A stretch of 29,245 nt of DNA from JAGNRR01 sp964389575 (lineage in GTDB: Bacteria; Bacteroidota; Bacteroidia; Chitinophagales; Chitinophagaceae): the NCBI GenBank assembly GCA_964389575.1, contig CAYMFF010000036.1, positions 1 through 29,245 of the forward strand, given 5' to 3'. Positions 15,813-24,244 of the stretch are shown here, in pieces. The position numbers were made by a program, and so were the translations under genes. Positions within the stretch are counted from its first letter, which is position 1. Every line of letters begins with the position of its first letter. The notes beneath the pieces were generated by a model. The model had not been told where the DNA came from, made no database searches, and saw nothing but the letters and a program-made list of their open reading frames with translations.

Positions 15813-17245
15813 TTTTTAAGAATCGTTTTTCTAATTTTTAATACAGAAATTACAATGCTGATATTCAACAATAGAAATAGAAGTACCAATAAGGTATTGT
15901 TTTCTGCAGGGTTGATACTTCCTTTTCGGTATCGTTTTCCTTCTAGTTTGCGTTCCCATTCGCGTACATAGCCATGATGATTATAAGCGTCATCGCCTGT
16001 ATAGAATTCTAAATTATCTAATTCTGCTTCTCGACGATCAATCACTTTTTGTACATATTTCTGACCTTCGGTGCAACTAATATCTCCCTTGTAAGGATGG
16101 CGTAATACATAACGCGCCTGGAAATTTGATTTGTTGGGTGTGGTTTGAAATTGTAAATCTTGCGGAAAGCTTTTCCTATTATATCGAACATGTAATCTGG
16201 TAAAGTGGACATTTTCATTTCGATTGCCGGCTACCCACCAAGCGCCGGCACGCTTCATATCTGCAAAGTTGGGTGCTGGACTTACACAAGGATCGCATTT
16301 CACAAAATTGCGAGGACTAATATCCCAACTATATTCTAAGTAAACGGCTTTGCCTCTATTGCGCTTCCATCGTTTCTTAAAAACGTCGCTATAAAAATTA
16401 CCAAAGTCATCTTTTATAAAAGTGGGCATATCCATACCTGTTGGCATTTTTATCGTACGATAGTTTGTGCATTCTACTCTTCCTTTTTTAGTAAGCGTGT
16501 AGATAATTAGGTCTTGGTTTCCTTTACCGTTGGCCATTCCCAATCGAATAGGTAACATAAATTTTGGTGAGTTTAACGTAATTTGTAAAGGGCGCAAATC
16601 CGTATATCCTTTTCCTTCATGCTTTTGCAAATTAATTTTTGCCACAAAGAATTTCATATCACTTTTGATGTATGGGTCTAATACCTCTTCGGCATTTCTA
16701 GGAATTTTATATCCGTTTTGCGTTAGCCATTTTTTTAATCCATTACTCTGTGTGGCGCTAAGTATCAAAATATCATATTCGCCAACATTATATTTCGCCT
16801 CTATAGTTACGCCCAAATCTTCTTTAACTTTCATTCCATCTAAAACGTACATGGTTTCATCAGCTCTACCTCCGGCTATGGTTGATGGAGCAACTTCTAG
16901 CTTCTTATATCGATTGCAAGGAGCTGGATCATGATATTCAACTAAGCGTGGAGCTGAATAAGCATCCAGCTTATCAAAAATGTTACGGTGCACTACTCTA
17001 ATATTTTGTTCCTGTAATACCTGTGGCACCGGCACTACCATAGCAAAGTCTTTTACATTGCCCTGAAAGTCATTACTCATGGTTATGACCGTTTTGTTTC
17101 CATCACGGGCGATGATGACTTGTGATGCTTTGTTGAAAATTTTGGTGTCTGCTTTGGCTACATAAAAGCCACAAAAAGCAAACGAATTGGTTGCTACGAA
17201 AATAGTGAGCAACAGAAGCGGAATGATTTTTTTTATTGTCTTCAT
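15809..17245 (-). CDS. DUF2330 domain membrane-anchored protein
   Basis: A 478-residue protein. The signal peptide (MKTIKKIIPLLLLTIFVATNSFA) is followed at once by FCGFYVAKADTKIFNKASQV, the characteristic opening of DUF2330 proteins. Conserved-looking cysteines occur in PAPCNRYKK and KCDPCVSPAP. The C-terminus has one transmembrane helix (TLLVLLFLLLNISIVISVL) and a basic tail, so the body lies outside the cytoplasm. No enzymatic function is known to me for the family. It sits between the RnfD-like gene (5-base gap) and the clan-CD-like lipoprotein gene (4-base overlap), which suggests one co-expressed membrane assembly. Confidence 0.88.
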   Translation of the reverse strand: MKTIKKIIPLLLLTIFVATNSFAFCGFYVAKADTKIFNKASQVIIARDGNKTVITMSNDFQGNVKDFAMVVPVPQVLQEQNIRVVHRNIFDKLDAYSAPRLVEYHDPAPCNRYKKLEVAPSTIAGGRADETMYVLDGMKVKEDLGVTIEAKYNVGEYDILILSATQSNGLKKWLTQNGYKIPRNAEEVLDPYIKSDMKFFVAKINLQKHEGKGYTDLRPLQITLNSPKFMLPIRLGMANGKGNQDLIIYTLTKKGRVECTNYRTIKMPTGMDMPTFIKDDFGNFYSDVFKKRWKRNRGKAVYLEYSWDISPRNFVKCDPCVSPAPNFADMKRAGAWWVAGNRNENVHFTRLHVRYNRKSFPQDLQFQTTPNKSNFQARYVLRHPYKGDISCTEGQKYVQKVIDRREAELDNLEFYTGDDAYNHHGYVREWERKLEGKRYRKGSINPAENNTLLVLLFLLLNISIVISVLKIRKTILKK

Positions 17246-17250
17246 AATTA

Positions 17251-18108
17251 TTATTTGTTTTTAGATGCTGTTTGTAATGAGATGTGCTGTATTGTGTTTT
17301 TCCATAAAAATTTCTGCGACGGAAAGAAATAAGATATCAAAGGAGTCGTAAATGCTAAATAAAATAATGCCCAAAAAGGTGCCGAGGGGATGTAGTAAAA
17401 TTCTTTGAGTAAAAATGCTAGCAGGGCAATGCTTACTGCCCAGAATTTACGTGCAGATTTATGAGCCGGAGTTGACACAGGATCTGTTATCATAAAAAAA
17501 GTAAACAGCAGAAAGCCGCCATTGGTAAAACTTTGCATTAGATGATCTAACGGCCATTGAAGGTATAAAATTTGATAGCTATACTCCAACAAGAAAAAAC
17601 TTAGTAGAAAAAGAATAGACAGGTCTATGCGATTTACTTTATAGGTGATGATAAATCCAAGACAACCGATTAAGAAAAATAAGATGGCCAGATTGCCCCA
17701 TTGGCCGGGTGAAATCCATACCTGATCGGTAAGTATAATGGTGGCTACGATTCCGAAATTTGCTGGATTGATAAAATGTTTTCCTTTATATCTGAATATG
17801 AATTTTCCACCGATAGCAATGAATGCTATTAGAATGTATAAAGACCAATGGCTCGCTTGTACTAAGATACAGAGTCCTAGTGAGGTAATTAAAGCACTTT
17901 TAAGTGAGCTAAGCTTTAAGTCAAATATTAGCCGAGCAATATATTGAAACACCAAGCAAGAACTGATGAGAATATAATACTTCATAACGTTGGCATCCCA
18001 GCCTAAACTAAAAATCCCTAAGAGCAAGAACGAGCTCAGAAATAGAATTTGATAATCTCTTGCATCGATTTTTAACTGCATTGATTTGGGTAATACCTGT
18101 GTGTTCAT
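17251..18108 (-). CDS. NqrB/RnfD-like membrane protein, stand-alone
   Basis: A 285-residue membrane protein with about nine to ten transmembrane segments. Its motifs match the NqrB/RnfD/RnfE family (PF03116): KGKHFINPANFGIV and FTNGGFLLFTFFMITDPVSTP, followed by a basic turn (AHKSARKFW). In Rnf and Nqr complexes this subunit carries flavin and moves electrons and ions across the membrane. I cannot point to the flavinylated threonine, and no other Rnf or Nqr subunit is in the window, so it is probably a divergent relative with a different partner. It is the first gene of the operon with DUF2330 and the clan-CD-like lipoprotein. Confidence 0.83.
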   Translation of the reverse strand: MNTQVLPKSMQLKIDARDYQILFLSSFLLLGIFSLGWDANVMKYYILISSCLVFQYIARLIFDLKLSSLKSALITSLGLCILVQASHWSLYILIAFIAIGGKFIFRYKGKHFINPANFGIVATIILTDQVWISPGQWGNLAILFFLIGCLGFIITYKVNRIDLSILFLLSFFLLEYSYQILYLQWPLDHLMQSFTNGGFLLFTFFMITDPVSTPAHKSARKFWAVSIALLAFLLKEFYYIPSAPFWALFYLAFTTPLISYFFPSQKFLWKNTIQHISLQTASKNK

Positions 18109-18174
18109 GACTATAAGATGCAGGATCTATTTAAAATCCATAAATAGACAAAATCTGTTGGTGAGCTATAAACA

Positions 18175-18205
18175 AAGAACGCCCTCGCAAAGCGAGGGCG
18201 TTCTT
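18175..18205 (-). terminator. Strong intrinsic terminator
   Basis: A 14-bp perfect stem (18175-18188 with 18192-18205) has a 3-base loop, with T-rich sequence after it on the minus strand. It ends the unknown gene at 18251-18832 and isolates the RnfD-like operon that starts at 18108. Confidence 0.88.
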
Positions 18206-18250
18206 ACTCAAAAATTCATAAAACGAACTCTTATGAATATTTTTATATTC

Positions 18251-18832
18251 TTAGTGACAAGCTATAAAAGCTAGTTGGAATAATTTATCATTTTCAAGAC
18301 CAGCGTGTTTCCGCGCTTCTTGCTCATTAATATTTAGGCTCAATAAACCTTTATAGTAACGATACATTTTGGCAATTCGAAGTAACTCGCTTTTTAATAA
18401 GCGGTTGTTTTCTAATTTGCCCATTTCGAAATCACGAATGTTTTTCTTAAGATTTTTAGCTTGTTGCAAAAAAGATAGTGGTTGAATATCATCTACCACA
18501 AAGGTATTTTCATCTTCGCCGGTGAGTAAGCTAATATTCAATTTTACGGTAGTAAATACAACGGATTTAGAACGTAAGTCAATGACATATAAATTTTTGT
18601 CATTGGAATTTAGCTTGTCGCTAATTTCTAATTGTAAATCTTCTCCGGTACGACCGGTGAAACGAAGCATATCATTAAACTGCTGAAATGAAAGCAATAA
18701 ATCCATGGATTGAATCAAAGCGCCCACGCGAACTTGTGCTTTTAAACTAACCAAATCACTATCATCAAATATGATTTGTGTAATTTGTAATGCTTGTATT
18801 TCTTCCTTTCTTGGTATGAATGTCTCTGTCAT
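18251..18832 (-). CDS. Hypothetical protein, 193 aa
   Basis: I do not recognise this protein. It is soluble. The N-terminal half looks like beta strands (QITQIIFDDSDLVSLKAQVRVGAL, LYVIDLRSKSVVFTTVKLNI). The C-terminal 70 residues are helical and charged (QQAKNLKKNIRDFEMGKLENNRLLKSELLRIAK). There is no signal peptide. It is divergent from the WYL regulator, 203 bases away, so it is a natural candidate for control by that regulator. It is followed by its own strong terminator, so it is a single-gene unit. Confidence 0.78.
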   Translation of the reverse strand: MTETFIPRKEEIQALQITQIIFDDSDLVSLKAQVRVGALIQSMDLLLSFQQFNDMLRFTGRTGEDLQLEISDKLNSNDKNLYVIDLRSKSVVFTTVKLNISLLTGEDENTFVVDDIQPLSFLQQAKNLKKNIRDFEMGKLENNRLLKSELLRIAKMYRYYKGLLSLNINEQEARKHAGLENDKLFQLAFIACH

Positions 18833-19035
18833 AATGCTCTTTTTATTTTTCTGAATACAAAGATTTGATTTTGGTGCGTAAAGTATTTACGTACTAAACT
18901 ATTTTCTTTATATTCGCTTTTTCATGGGCGTATGGATTCAGATTCTTTACATTATAATAGACGTAGTGAAAGGTCGAAACGTTAAGCCCTTAAGAAGAAT
19001 TTGACATTTGTCTGACACAAACCCAGTATTTATAG

Positions 19036-20040
19036 ATGAAAAACAAGAATGCATACGCTCGATACCGAATAATAGATCAACGCTTAACAAATAAATCACT
19101 CAAAGCGCCTAGTTTGGAAGATTTGGTAGAGCATGTATCCGAAAAGTTAGATATGACTATTTCGGTTTCTAGCATTCAAAAAGATATCTACGCCATGCGC
19201 TACGATACGAATCTGGGCTTTGATGCTCCGATTCAATTTGATCGCTACGCACGCGGTTACGTTTATACCGAAGAAGGTTATTCAATTAGCAAAATGCCCG
19301 TATCGGCCGATGATTTAAAAGGCCTGGAATTTGCCATTACCATTTTAGAACAGTTTAAAGATATTCCAGCTATTAAAGTTTTTGAAGATGCTATTGTAAA
19401 AATTGCAAGTAGTGTCAAACAAAATATTAATAACGAAGAAAACGGTCAGGATGTTTTTATTCTGGATCGGCCCAATAGTTATAAAGGGATTGAGTTTATG
19501 CCTTTATTGGTAGAATCTATTCGAGAGCGACGCGAGGTAGTTTTAAAATACCAGCCCTTTGGCAAAGATGAAAAACGACATGTCATTCATCCTTTTTTTA
19601 TAAGAGAGTATAAAGCAAGACTGTACTTAATCGCTAAAGATATTCATCCAACTAAGGCTCCAAAAACACTTACTTTTTCTTTTGATCGAATGAATGATGT
19701 CATTAAGAGGAATGAAACGTTTGATGAAGCGAGTATAAATAACAAAGCGTATTTTGATGCTACCATCGGAATATCTAGAACCGATGCCAAACCACAAGAA
19801 GTTGTTTTACAATTTTCGCCGCATCAGAGTAATTATTTATTGTCGCAACCATTGCATCATTCTCAGCAAGTCATTGAACATACCAAAAAGGTATTTACGA
19901 TTTCCGTAGAAGTTGTATTAAACTACGAACTAAGCGAACGTATTAAAGGCTATGGGTCTCAGGTGAAAGTCCTTAAGCCGAAAAGCTTGGCCAAGGAGTT
20001 AAAAGAAGAAGCGAAAGAGCTTCTCCGTTTGTATAAATAG
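19036..20040 (+). CDS. WYL-domain transcriptional regulator
   Basis: A 334-residue regulator. The N-terminal 75 residues form a helix-turn-helix (RYRIIDQRLTNKSLKAPSLEDLVEHVSEKL, then SSIQKDIYAMR). The WYL domain spans about 155-240 with the family pattern VLKYQPFGKDEKRHVIHPFFIREYKARLYLIA. The C-terminal WCX region (about 240-334) is present. WYL proteins bind ligands, often nucleic acids or nucleotides, through the WYL pocket and regulate nearby genes; the ligand here is unknown. The divergent unknown gene at 18251-18832 is the nearest candidate target. Confidence 0.9.
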   Translation: MKNKNAYARYRIIDQRLTNKSLKAPSLEDLVEHVSEKLDMTISVSSIQKDIYAMRYDTNLGFDAPIQFDRYARGYVYTEEGYSISKMPVSADDLKGLEFAITILEQFKDIPAIKVFEDAIVKIASSVKQNINNEENGQDVFILDRPNSYKGIEFMPLLVESIRERREVVLKYQPFGKDEKRHVIHPFFIREYKARLYLIAKDIHPTKAPKTLTFSFDRMNDVIKRNETFDEASINNKAYFDATIGISRTDAKPQEVVLQFSPHQSNYLLSQPLHHSQQVIEHTKKVFTISVEVVLNYELSERIKGYGSQVKVLKPKSLAKELKEEAKELLRLYK

Positions 20041-20043
20041 ATG

Positions 20044-20175
20044 TTAGTTATCTCTTTTCTCAAAAGTTTCTTCGCCTTTTTCTTCAATCCTACGTACCAC
20101 AAGAAAAATTATGATACCCACAATAGCCAAAAACATAATTCCTTGAAAAACTAATATGCCCGTTCCAATATCCAT
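20044..20175 (-). CDS. 43-residue single-helix membrane protein
   Basis: The ATG is at 20175 and the TAA at 20044-20046. The protein begins MDIGTGILVF, has one transmembrane helix (about residues 6-27) and a charged cytosolic tail (RRIEEKGEETFEKRDN). It lies on the same strand as the YbjQ gene, with two bases between the YbjQ stop and its ATG. This coupling, the clear helix and the basic-then-acidic tail support a real gene. The function is unknown; a partner of YbjQ is the simplest idea. Confidence 0.7.
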   Translation of the reverse strand: MDIGTGILVFQGIMFLAIVGIIIFLVVRRIEEKGEETFEKRDN

Positions 20176-20177
20176 AA

Positions 20178-20492
20178 TTATACTAATTTAACGGCGGTTC
20201 CATAGGCTAATATTTCAGAGCAACCTTGCATTACCATAGAGGTGGTCAAGCGTACATTAATTACAGCATCTGCACCATGGGCTTTGGCATCTTCTATCAT
20301 ACGCTGCATAGCTTGTTCTCTACTTTCGGCTTGCAGTTTGGTGTATTCACTGATTTCCCCACCCACAATGTTTTTGAGACCAGCAAAAATATCTCTACCA
20401 ATATTTCTTGCTCTTACAGTGCTTCCTCTTGCTACGCCAAGTATTTCTGCTACTGTTTTGTTTGGGATGGTCTCTGTGGTTGTAATAATCAT
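20178..20492 (-). CDS. ybjQ: YbjQ-family protein (UPF0145)
   Basis: A 104-residue protein of normal YbjQ (UPF0145, DUF74) length. The hallmarks are MIITTTETIPNKTV at the start, then ILGVARGSTVRARNIGRDI, LQAESREQAMQRM and AHGADAVINVRLTTS. The single Cys is in MQGCSEILAYGTAV. The family forms pentameric rings in solved structures and has been called a heavy-metal-binding domain, but its role is not settled. It is co-directional with the 43-residue membrane protein. Confidence 0.93.
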   Translation of the reverse strand: MIITTTETIPNKTVAEILGVARGSTVRARNIGRDIFAGLKNIVGGEISEYTKLQAESREQAMQRMIEDAKAHGADAVINVRLTTSMVMQGCSEILAYGTAVKLV

Positions 20493-20632
20493 ATCTGTTC
20501 GTTTGAGTAAAGATAGGTAGTCAAATGTGAATGAATAATACCAGAATTACGAACGGTGTTGGAATCAGGATAAGTGGTATGTATGTTTTACAAAAGAATA
20601 ATTTGCAGAATTGAGAATAGTTTTATTTTTAG

Positions 20633-21178
20633 TTGGTGCGAATTCAAAGTCTTATTGGAATAATAGTTCTAGTGTTTATTTCTAGTCATTTAGGAGGTCA
20701 AACAAGACCAATTATCAAAACAAGTGATTGCGCTATTAAAGAAATACGCAATAAGTGGAACCAGACACGATATGGTGTTGCAAATGCATCTGGAAGTTTT
20801 ATTATAAACCCAATCTATAGACGAATCAGTGCAATAGGGTCTCAATGGTATAAAGTTCAAAATGAGAAGGAAAAATACGGAGTGTTATCCAATGCTGGTA
20901 AAGAAATTTTGACCGAAATCTGGAATGAAGTTTATTTCAAAGATTCATTTTTTGTGGCAATAAAAAATTTTAGACAAAGACGATTTTCTATAGGAAACAG
21001 AGAAGCAGGTCCTGCGTATCGTTTATTTATTACTGGAGATTATTATCTTTTCGATAGTAACGGAAAATCAATTCCCAACTCTTTTAAGCATATCATGTTT
21101 GAGGACTTGGAATTTATTGCTCGCAATAGAAAGCTATCTGATTACTTTGATTGGTACTATAAGCGAAAGGATCGCTAG
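20633..21178 (+). CDS. Exported WG-repeat-like protein, 181 aa
   Basis: The signal peptide is IQSLIGIIVLVFISSHLGGQ. The mature part has one or two WG-like units (RYGVANASGSFIINPIYRRI, KYGVLSNAGKEILTEIWNEV) and an aromatic, basic C-terminal half (YRLFITGDYYLFDSNGKSIP). No ATG is available: an in-frame stop immediately precedes TTG at 20633, and GTG at 20636 is the other option, so the gene starts at a rare codon. No T9SS tag. It is not adjacent to the first WG protein, so this is a second, separate copy type. Function unknown. Confidence 0.78.
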   Translation: MVRIQSLIGIIVLVFISSHLGGQTRPIIKTSDCAIKEIRNKWNQTRYGVANASGSFIINPIYRRISAIGSQWYKVQNEKEKYGVLSNAGKEILTEIWNEVYFKDSFFVAIKNFRQRRFSIGNREAGPAYRLFITGDYYLFDSNGKSIPNSFKHIMFEDLEFIARNRKLSDYFDWYYKRKDR

Positions 21179-21180
21179 AA

Positions 21181-22218
21181 TTATTGAATCAACAACTTCT
21201 TGCGAATAAAATTCTGTTGCTCATCTTGAATAATAGCGTAATAGACACCTGCCACTAGTTGAGAAGAGGAAATAGAATGTTGCTTTGATAAATTGTGTTT
21301 GTGATACATCGGCACGCCCAAGGTATTATAAATCGTTATGCTGTGCTTCCTGGAATTTTTCAAATGAATATTAAGCGATTGCCCTTGAAGTAGCGGATTT
21401 GGAAAAAGACTTGCCTCGATTTCTTTTTCGAGACTTTCAGTAGAATTTGGGAAGCCCCACTCATAAACTCGAACGTAGTCAATAAAAAGAGTATCACTTA
21501 CAAAATTTGATGCCGGACTGCCGGGCCAATTTCCTCCAATAGCCATGTTTAATATCAAAAAGAACTCTTCGTGAAACTCGTCTGTACTATTTATATTATT
21601 CGCTGTGTTCGCTGAATGATATTGAACGCCATCTACAAACCATCGAATGCCAAACTGGTCCCACTCAATGCTATAATCATGATATTGATTTACATCGTTT
21701 AGTGTTGTGTCGCCACCGTAAGTAGCGTATCCGTTGGCATCCCAATGGATCGTCCCATGTATTTTTTCGTTGGTGTTAATGTGTTCCATAATATCTATTT
21801 CACCACATTTGGGCCAGCCAACACTTGAAAAACTATTGCCCAAGGTCCAGAAAGCAGGCCAGAGACCTTGTTGTTTTGGGATTTTTATGCGCGCTTCAAT
21901 CTTTCCATACTTCCAGCTTTGCTTGCCTTGCGTAATCATACGAGCCGAAGTGTATTGGCGTCCTGCATAACTTTCCTTTTTACAAATTATTGCCAGTTGA
22001 CCATTTATGATTTGCGAGTTTTGAGGTCGAGCGGTATAAAACTGTAATTCGTTATTACCCCAACCATTCGAACCGGTTCCAATTTCATGGGTCCAACTAT
22101 TCATGTCAATAGAAGGTCCATTGAACTCATCTGCCCAGACTAAATTCCAACTTTGAGCAAGAGAACTTGAGGACATTATGCAAAACACGATGAGAGTAAA
22201 GTAGATTTTTTTTGACAT
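21181..22218 (-). CDS. GH16 beta-glucanase with T9SS type A tail
   Basis: A 345-residue exported glycoside hydrolase family 16 enzyme. From the ATG at 22218 (MSKKIYFTLIVFC) the signal peptide ends near SSSLAQ. The catalytic motif is GEIDIMEHI, with Glu140 as nucleophile, Asp142, and Glu145 as acid/base. Substrate-binding tryptophans are plentiful (WADEFNG, GLWPAFW, MAIGGNWPG). This layout fits laminarinase-type (beta-1,3- or 1,3-1,4-glucan) endohydrolases. The last 75 residues (from ASLFPNPLLQGQSLNI) form a T9SS type A sorting domain, so the enzyme is exported to the surface. An ATG at 22227 is a second start choice. It suggests use of algal or plant glucan. Confidence 0.93.
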   Translation of the reverse strand: MSKKIYFTLIVFCIMSSSSLAQSWNLVWADEFNGPSIDMNSWTHEIGTGSNGWGNNELQFYTARPQNSQIINGQLAIICKKESYAGRQYTSARMITQGKQSWKYGKIEARIKIPKQQGLWPAFWTLGNSFSSVGWPKCGEIDIMEHINTNEKIHGTIHWDANGYATYGGDTTLNDVNQYHDYSIEWDQFGIRWFVDGVQYHSANTANNINSTDEFHEEFFLILNMAIGGNWPGSPASNFVSDTLFIDYVRVYEWGFPNSTESLEKEIEASLFPNPLLQGQSLNIHLKNSRKHSITIYNTLGVPMYHKHNLSKQHSISSSQLVAGVYYAIIQDEQQNFIRKKLLIQ

Positions 22219-22241
22219 ATTTATCATTGAATGATTCAAGT

Positions 22242-22249
22242 CAAAGGTA
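22242..22249 (-). promoter_or_regulatory. Candidate -7 box of the GH16 gene
   Basis: The minus strand reads TACCTTTG, matching TAnnTTTG. It lies 14 bases before the ATG at 22227 and 23 before the one at 22218. The nearest upstream TTG (minus, 22280-22278) has a 28-base gap, longer than the usual spacing. Confidence 0.35.
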
Positions 22250-22304
22250 TATCATTATCCTAAAAATCTAGTACGTCCAAAAGCTTGATTGATTATCAAA
22301 AAGC

Positions 22305-23678
22305 TTACCACACTTGTAATAATTGTCTATGAATGCCTTTGTGGTGGTTTAATTCTAAGATATAAATGCCGTTGGCAAGTTGATGATAATCCACCGTTTT
22401 TTGATTCTTATATTGTTGTATAACTTGACCATTAACAGAAAGTATTTTAAGTGTACTATTTTCGCTTGCGGTAATATTAATTTTCTTATTTAGAATGTCA
22501 AGTTGGAGTAAATTTCCTTTTTCAATATTGGGTACACTTAAAGTATTTAATAAATAAGGAGTGCTTTCTAAATAACATCCAAAAGGGGTATATGCACAAA
22601 CGGTGTAAGATCCATTTTGCGTTGGTGCAAACGAACTAGCACCTGAGGTAAGGATTATCGTACCATTCCTTTTCCAAATGTATAAACTAAAGCCCGCGCC
22701 ATTAGTTATCAAATTGGTTCCATCAAAACTTAATGTAGGATTCGTTGGGATAGAGTAGCTGCAATTCGTTTTTTTAGAGGTAAGCATTCCATAGTTTAAA
22801 TCGTACTTACTTTTAAAACTATTCCAAGATTCGCAATTTTCCTTTAGATAAAAATCCAAATAATCATCGGCATACGCCAATGTTCTATTTATTTGAGTGT
22901 CTCGTACTATACCACCGGGTGTAAAACAGGAAGCTTCTCCCGTAGCACAATTCAAATTATAAGTATTAAACTGGCAATGGTACGCATCGGTAAATTCAAT
23001 ATGCGTTTTGCAAGTAGACGCCATCGAATCATACATCTGAATTTGTGTAGCAGTTGGAACAACGCAATCATAGCTACCACTCACGAAAAACGAAGGTATA
23101 GTGCATGAAGTAGCAGCAAGAATAGCACTGGGTGTAGTTTCTGCCGCAGCAAAAGTTAAAAAACAGCTCACACCAATTATTTGGTACGTATGACTTAGTA
23201 TAGCAGCCCCACCACCCATACTATGACCGGCAATGGCAATTCTCTGATTCAGATTTTGATGAAAAATGGAAGAGGAATTATTGCCTAAACTTTGTATTTC
23301 ATGTGCAACAAAGGCTAGATCTTCTGCAAAATCTTGATGATTTGGTAAGAGTCCACCTTCTGTTCTGGGCAAAGCAACCACGTATCCAAGCGATGCCCAA
23401 TGGTCATAAAACGGTTGATAAGCGGTCCAAGTCATTACGAAACCATGTCCAAATACAATAAGCGGTGCATCTGAAATTGCCATCGGTACATTAGTTCCAG
23501 CAGTGGTTGCGGGGTAATATATCTCAGTTTGAATTTGTCGTCCAGGGCCACCGCCACTACCAAAACCTCCTGTGCGATTGGGATCGCCGAATGTAATTGT
23601 AGTGTGACCCACGGCAAATTGAGCAGAAGAAGAAATAGAAGCAAGGACTAAAACCAAGAGTAGTATATGTTTTTTCAT
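22305..23678 (-). CDS. Alpha/beta hydrolase (lipase/esterase-like) with T9SS type A tail
   Basis: A 457-residue exported protein. The signal peptide (MKKHILLLVLVLASISSSAQ) is followed by an alpha/beta hydrolase domain (about 25-290). It has an oxyanion-type HGF (FGHGFVM), nucleophile Ser153 in GHSMGGGAA, Asp204 in SGSYDCVVP and His234 in AYHCQFN. The triad order suits serine esterases and the chlorophyllase/PET-hydrolase-like group; the substrate is unknown. A Trp- and Gly-rich Ig-like linker (about 310-375) leads to a T9SS type A C-terminal domain (GNLLQLDILNKKINIT onward). Several Cys pairs could stabilise it outside the cell. Confidence 0.9.
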   Translation of the reverse strand: MKKHILLLVLVLASISSSAQFAVGHTTITFGDPNRTGGFGSGGGPGRQIQTEIYYPATTAGTNVPMAISDAPLIVFGHGFVMTWTAYQPFYDHWASLGYVVALPRTEGGLLPNHQDFAEDLAFVAHEIQSLGNNSSSIFHQNLNQRIAIAGHSMGGGAAILSHTYQIIGVSCFLTFAAAETTPSAILAATSCTIPSFFVSGSYDCVVPTATQIQMYDSMASTCKTHIEFTDAYHCQFNTYNLNCATGEASCFTPGGIVRDTQINRTLAYADDYLDFYLKENCESWNSFKSKYDLNYGMLTSKKTNCSYSIPTNPTLSFDGTNLITNGAGFSLYIWKRNGTIILTSGASSFAPTQNGSYTVCAYTPFGCYLESTPYLLNTLSVPNIEKGNLLQLDILNKKINITASENSTLKILSVNGQVIQQYKNQKTVDYHQLANGIYILELNHHKGIHRQLLQVW

Positions 23679-23717
23679 AACAAGTATGAAAATAAGACGT
23701 TTTTAGGAAACAATTGG

Positions 23718-23736
23718 TTGGCAATTATGTTGCCAA
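23718..23736 (-). terminator. Weak candidate terminator after the META-domain gene
   Basis: A perfect 7-bp inverted repeat, TTGGCAA / TTGCCAA, with a 5-base loop. On the minus strand it follows the META gene stop by three bases, but the T tract is poor. It may instead be a protein-binding palindrome. Confidence 0.35.
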
Positions 23737-23739
23737 TGG

Positions 23740-24150
23740 TTAATCTACTTTCTTATAAGAAAGTAGTTCCTCATCCTTATGAGATAATAAAGTGAGTATC
23801 ATTTCATCTCGTTTATACTTTTTTACTTTACGGAATGAATTTCCTACTTGATTACTCAGTTCATTACAATACATTTCTGTAGCTATGATATCAGAAAAAT
23901 TAATTTGATTTTTACTTGCATTGTGATGATTAATTTTTCCACTAAAATCATTACAACCATCGTTCCCCATCATAGTCATGTCGGTAAGATTAATTTCTAA
24001 GGTTGATTGATTTTTTAGTTTACCTCGCACAGATTCACCCTGCACACTAACTAGTACATAAATATCATGTATTGAAACTGATTGGCTGGACAGTGGTGTT
24101 TTCATTGATGCGCATGAACAAAAAAATAGCAATATTGTAAACCATTTCAT
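23740..24150 (-). CDS. META-domain (HslJ-like) lipoprotein
   Basis: About 136 residues from the ATG at 24150 (MKWFTILLFFCSCASMKT). A longer reading to 24177 is not needed. The N-terminus is a lipoprotein-type signal ending in Cys. The rest has the META/HslJ pattern: LVSVQGESVRGK, LEINLTDMTMMGNDGCNDFSG, then IIATEMYCNE. These are small extracytoplasmic beta proteins of unclear function; E. coli HslJ is linked to heat and novobiocin resistance. It lies near the T9SS hydrolase, separated by a short palindrome. Confidence 0.78.
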   Translation of the reverse strand: MKWFTILLFFCSCASMKTPLSSQSVSIHDIYVLVSVQGESVRGKLKNQSTLEINLTDMTMMGNDGCNDFSGKINHHNASKNQINFSDIIATEMYCNELSNQVGNSFRKVKKYKRDEMILTLLSHKDEELLSYKKVD

Positions 24151-24244
24151 GTAGTAAAGATAATTCAGTTTGAGCAAGCACTTGTAAACTAAAGTTTAAT
24201 CTGCGTGCATTATTTGAAAAGACTGAATTTCACCCTTCAAACAA

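Noticed and set aside
16530..16934. Plus-strand open frame of 134 codons opposite the DUF2330 gene
   Set aside because: Antisense shadow; the minus frame has a signal peptide, family motif and operon structure.
17251..18108. Considered calling a true Rnf or Nqr complex subunit
   Set aside because: No other Rnf or Nqr genes are adjacent, and I could not identify the flavin-binding threonine motif.
20226..20520. Two plus-strand frames opposite ybjQ
   Set aside because: The minus frame is a full-length YbjQ; the plus frames are shadows without family features.
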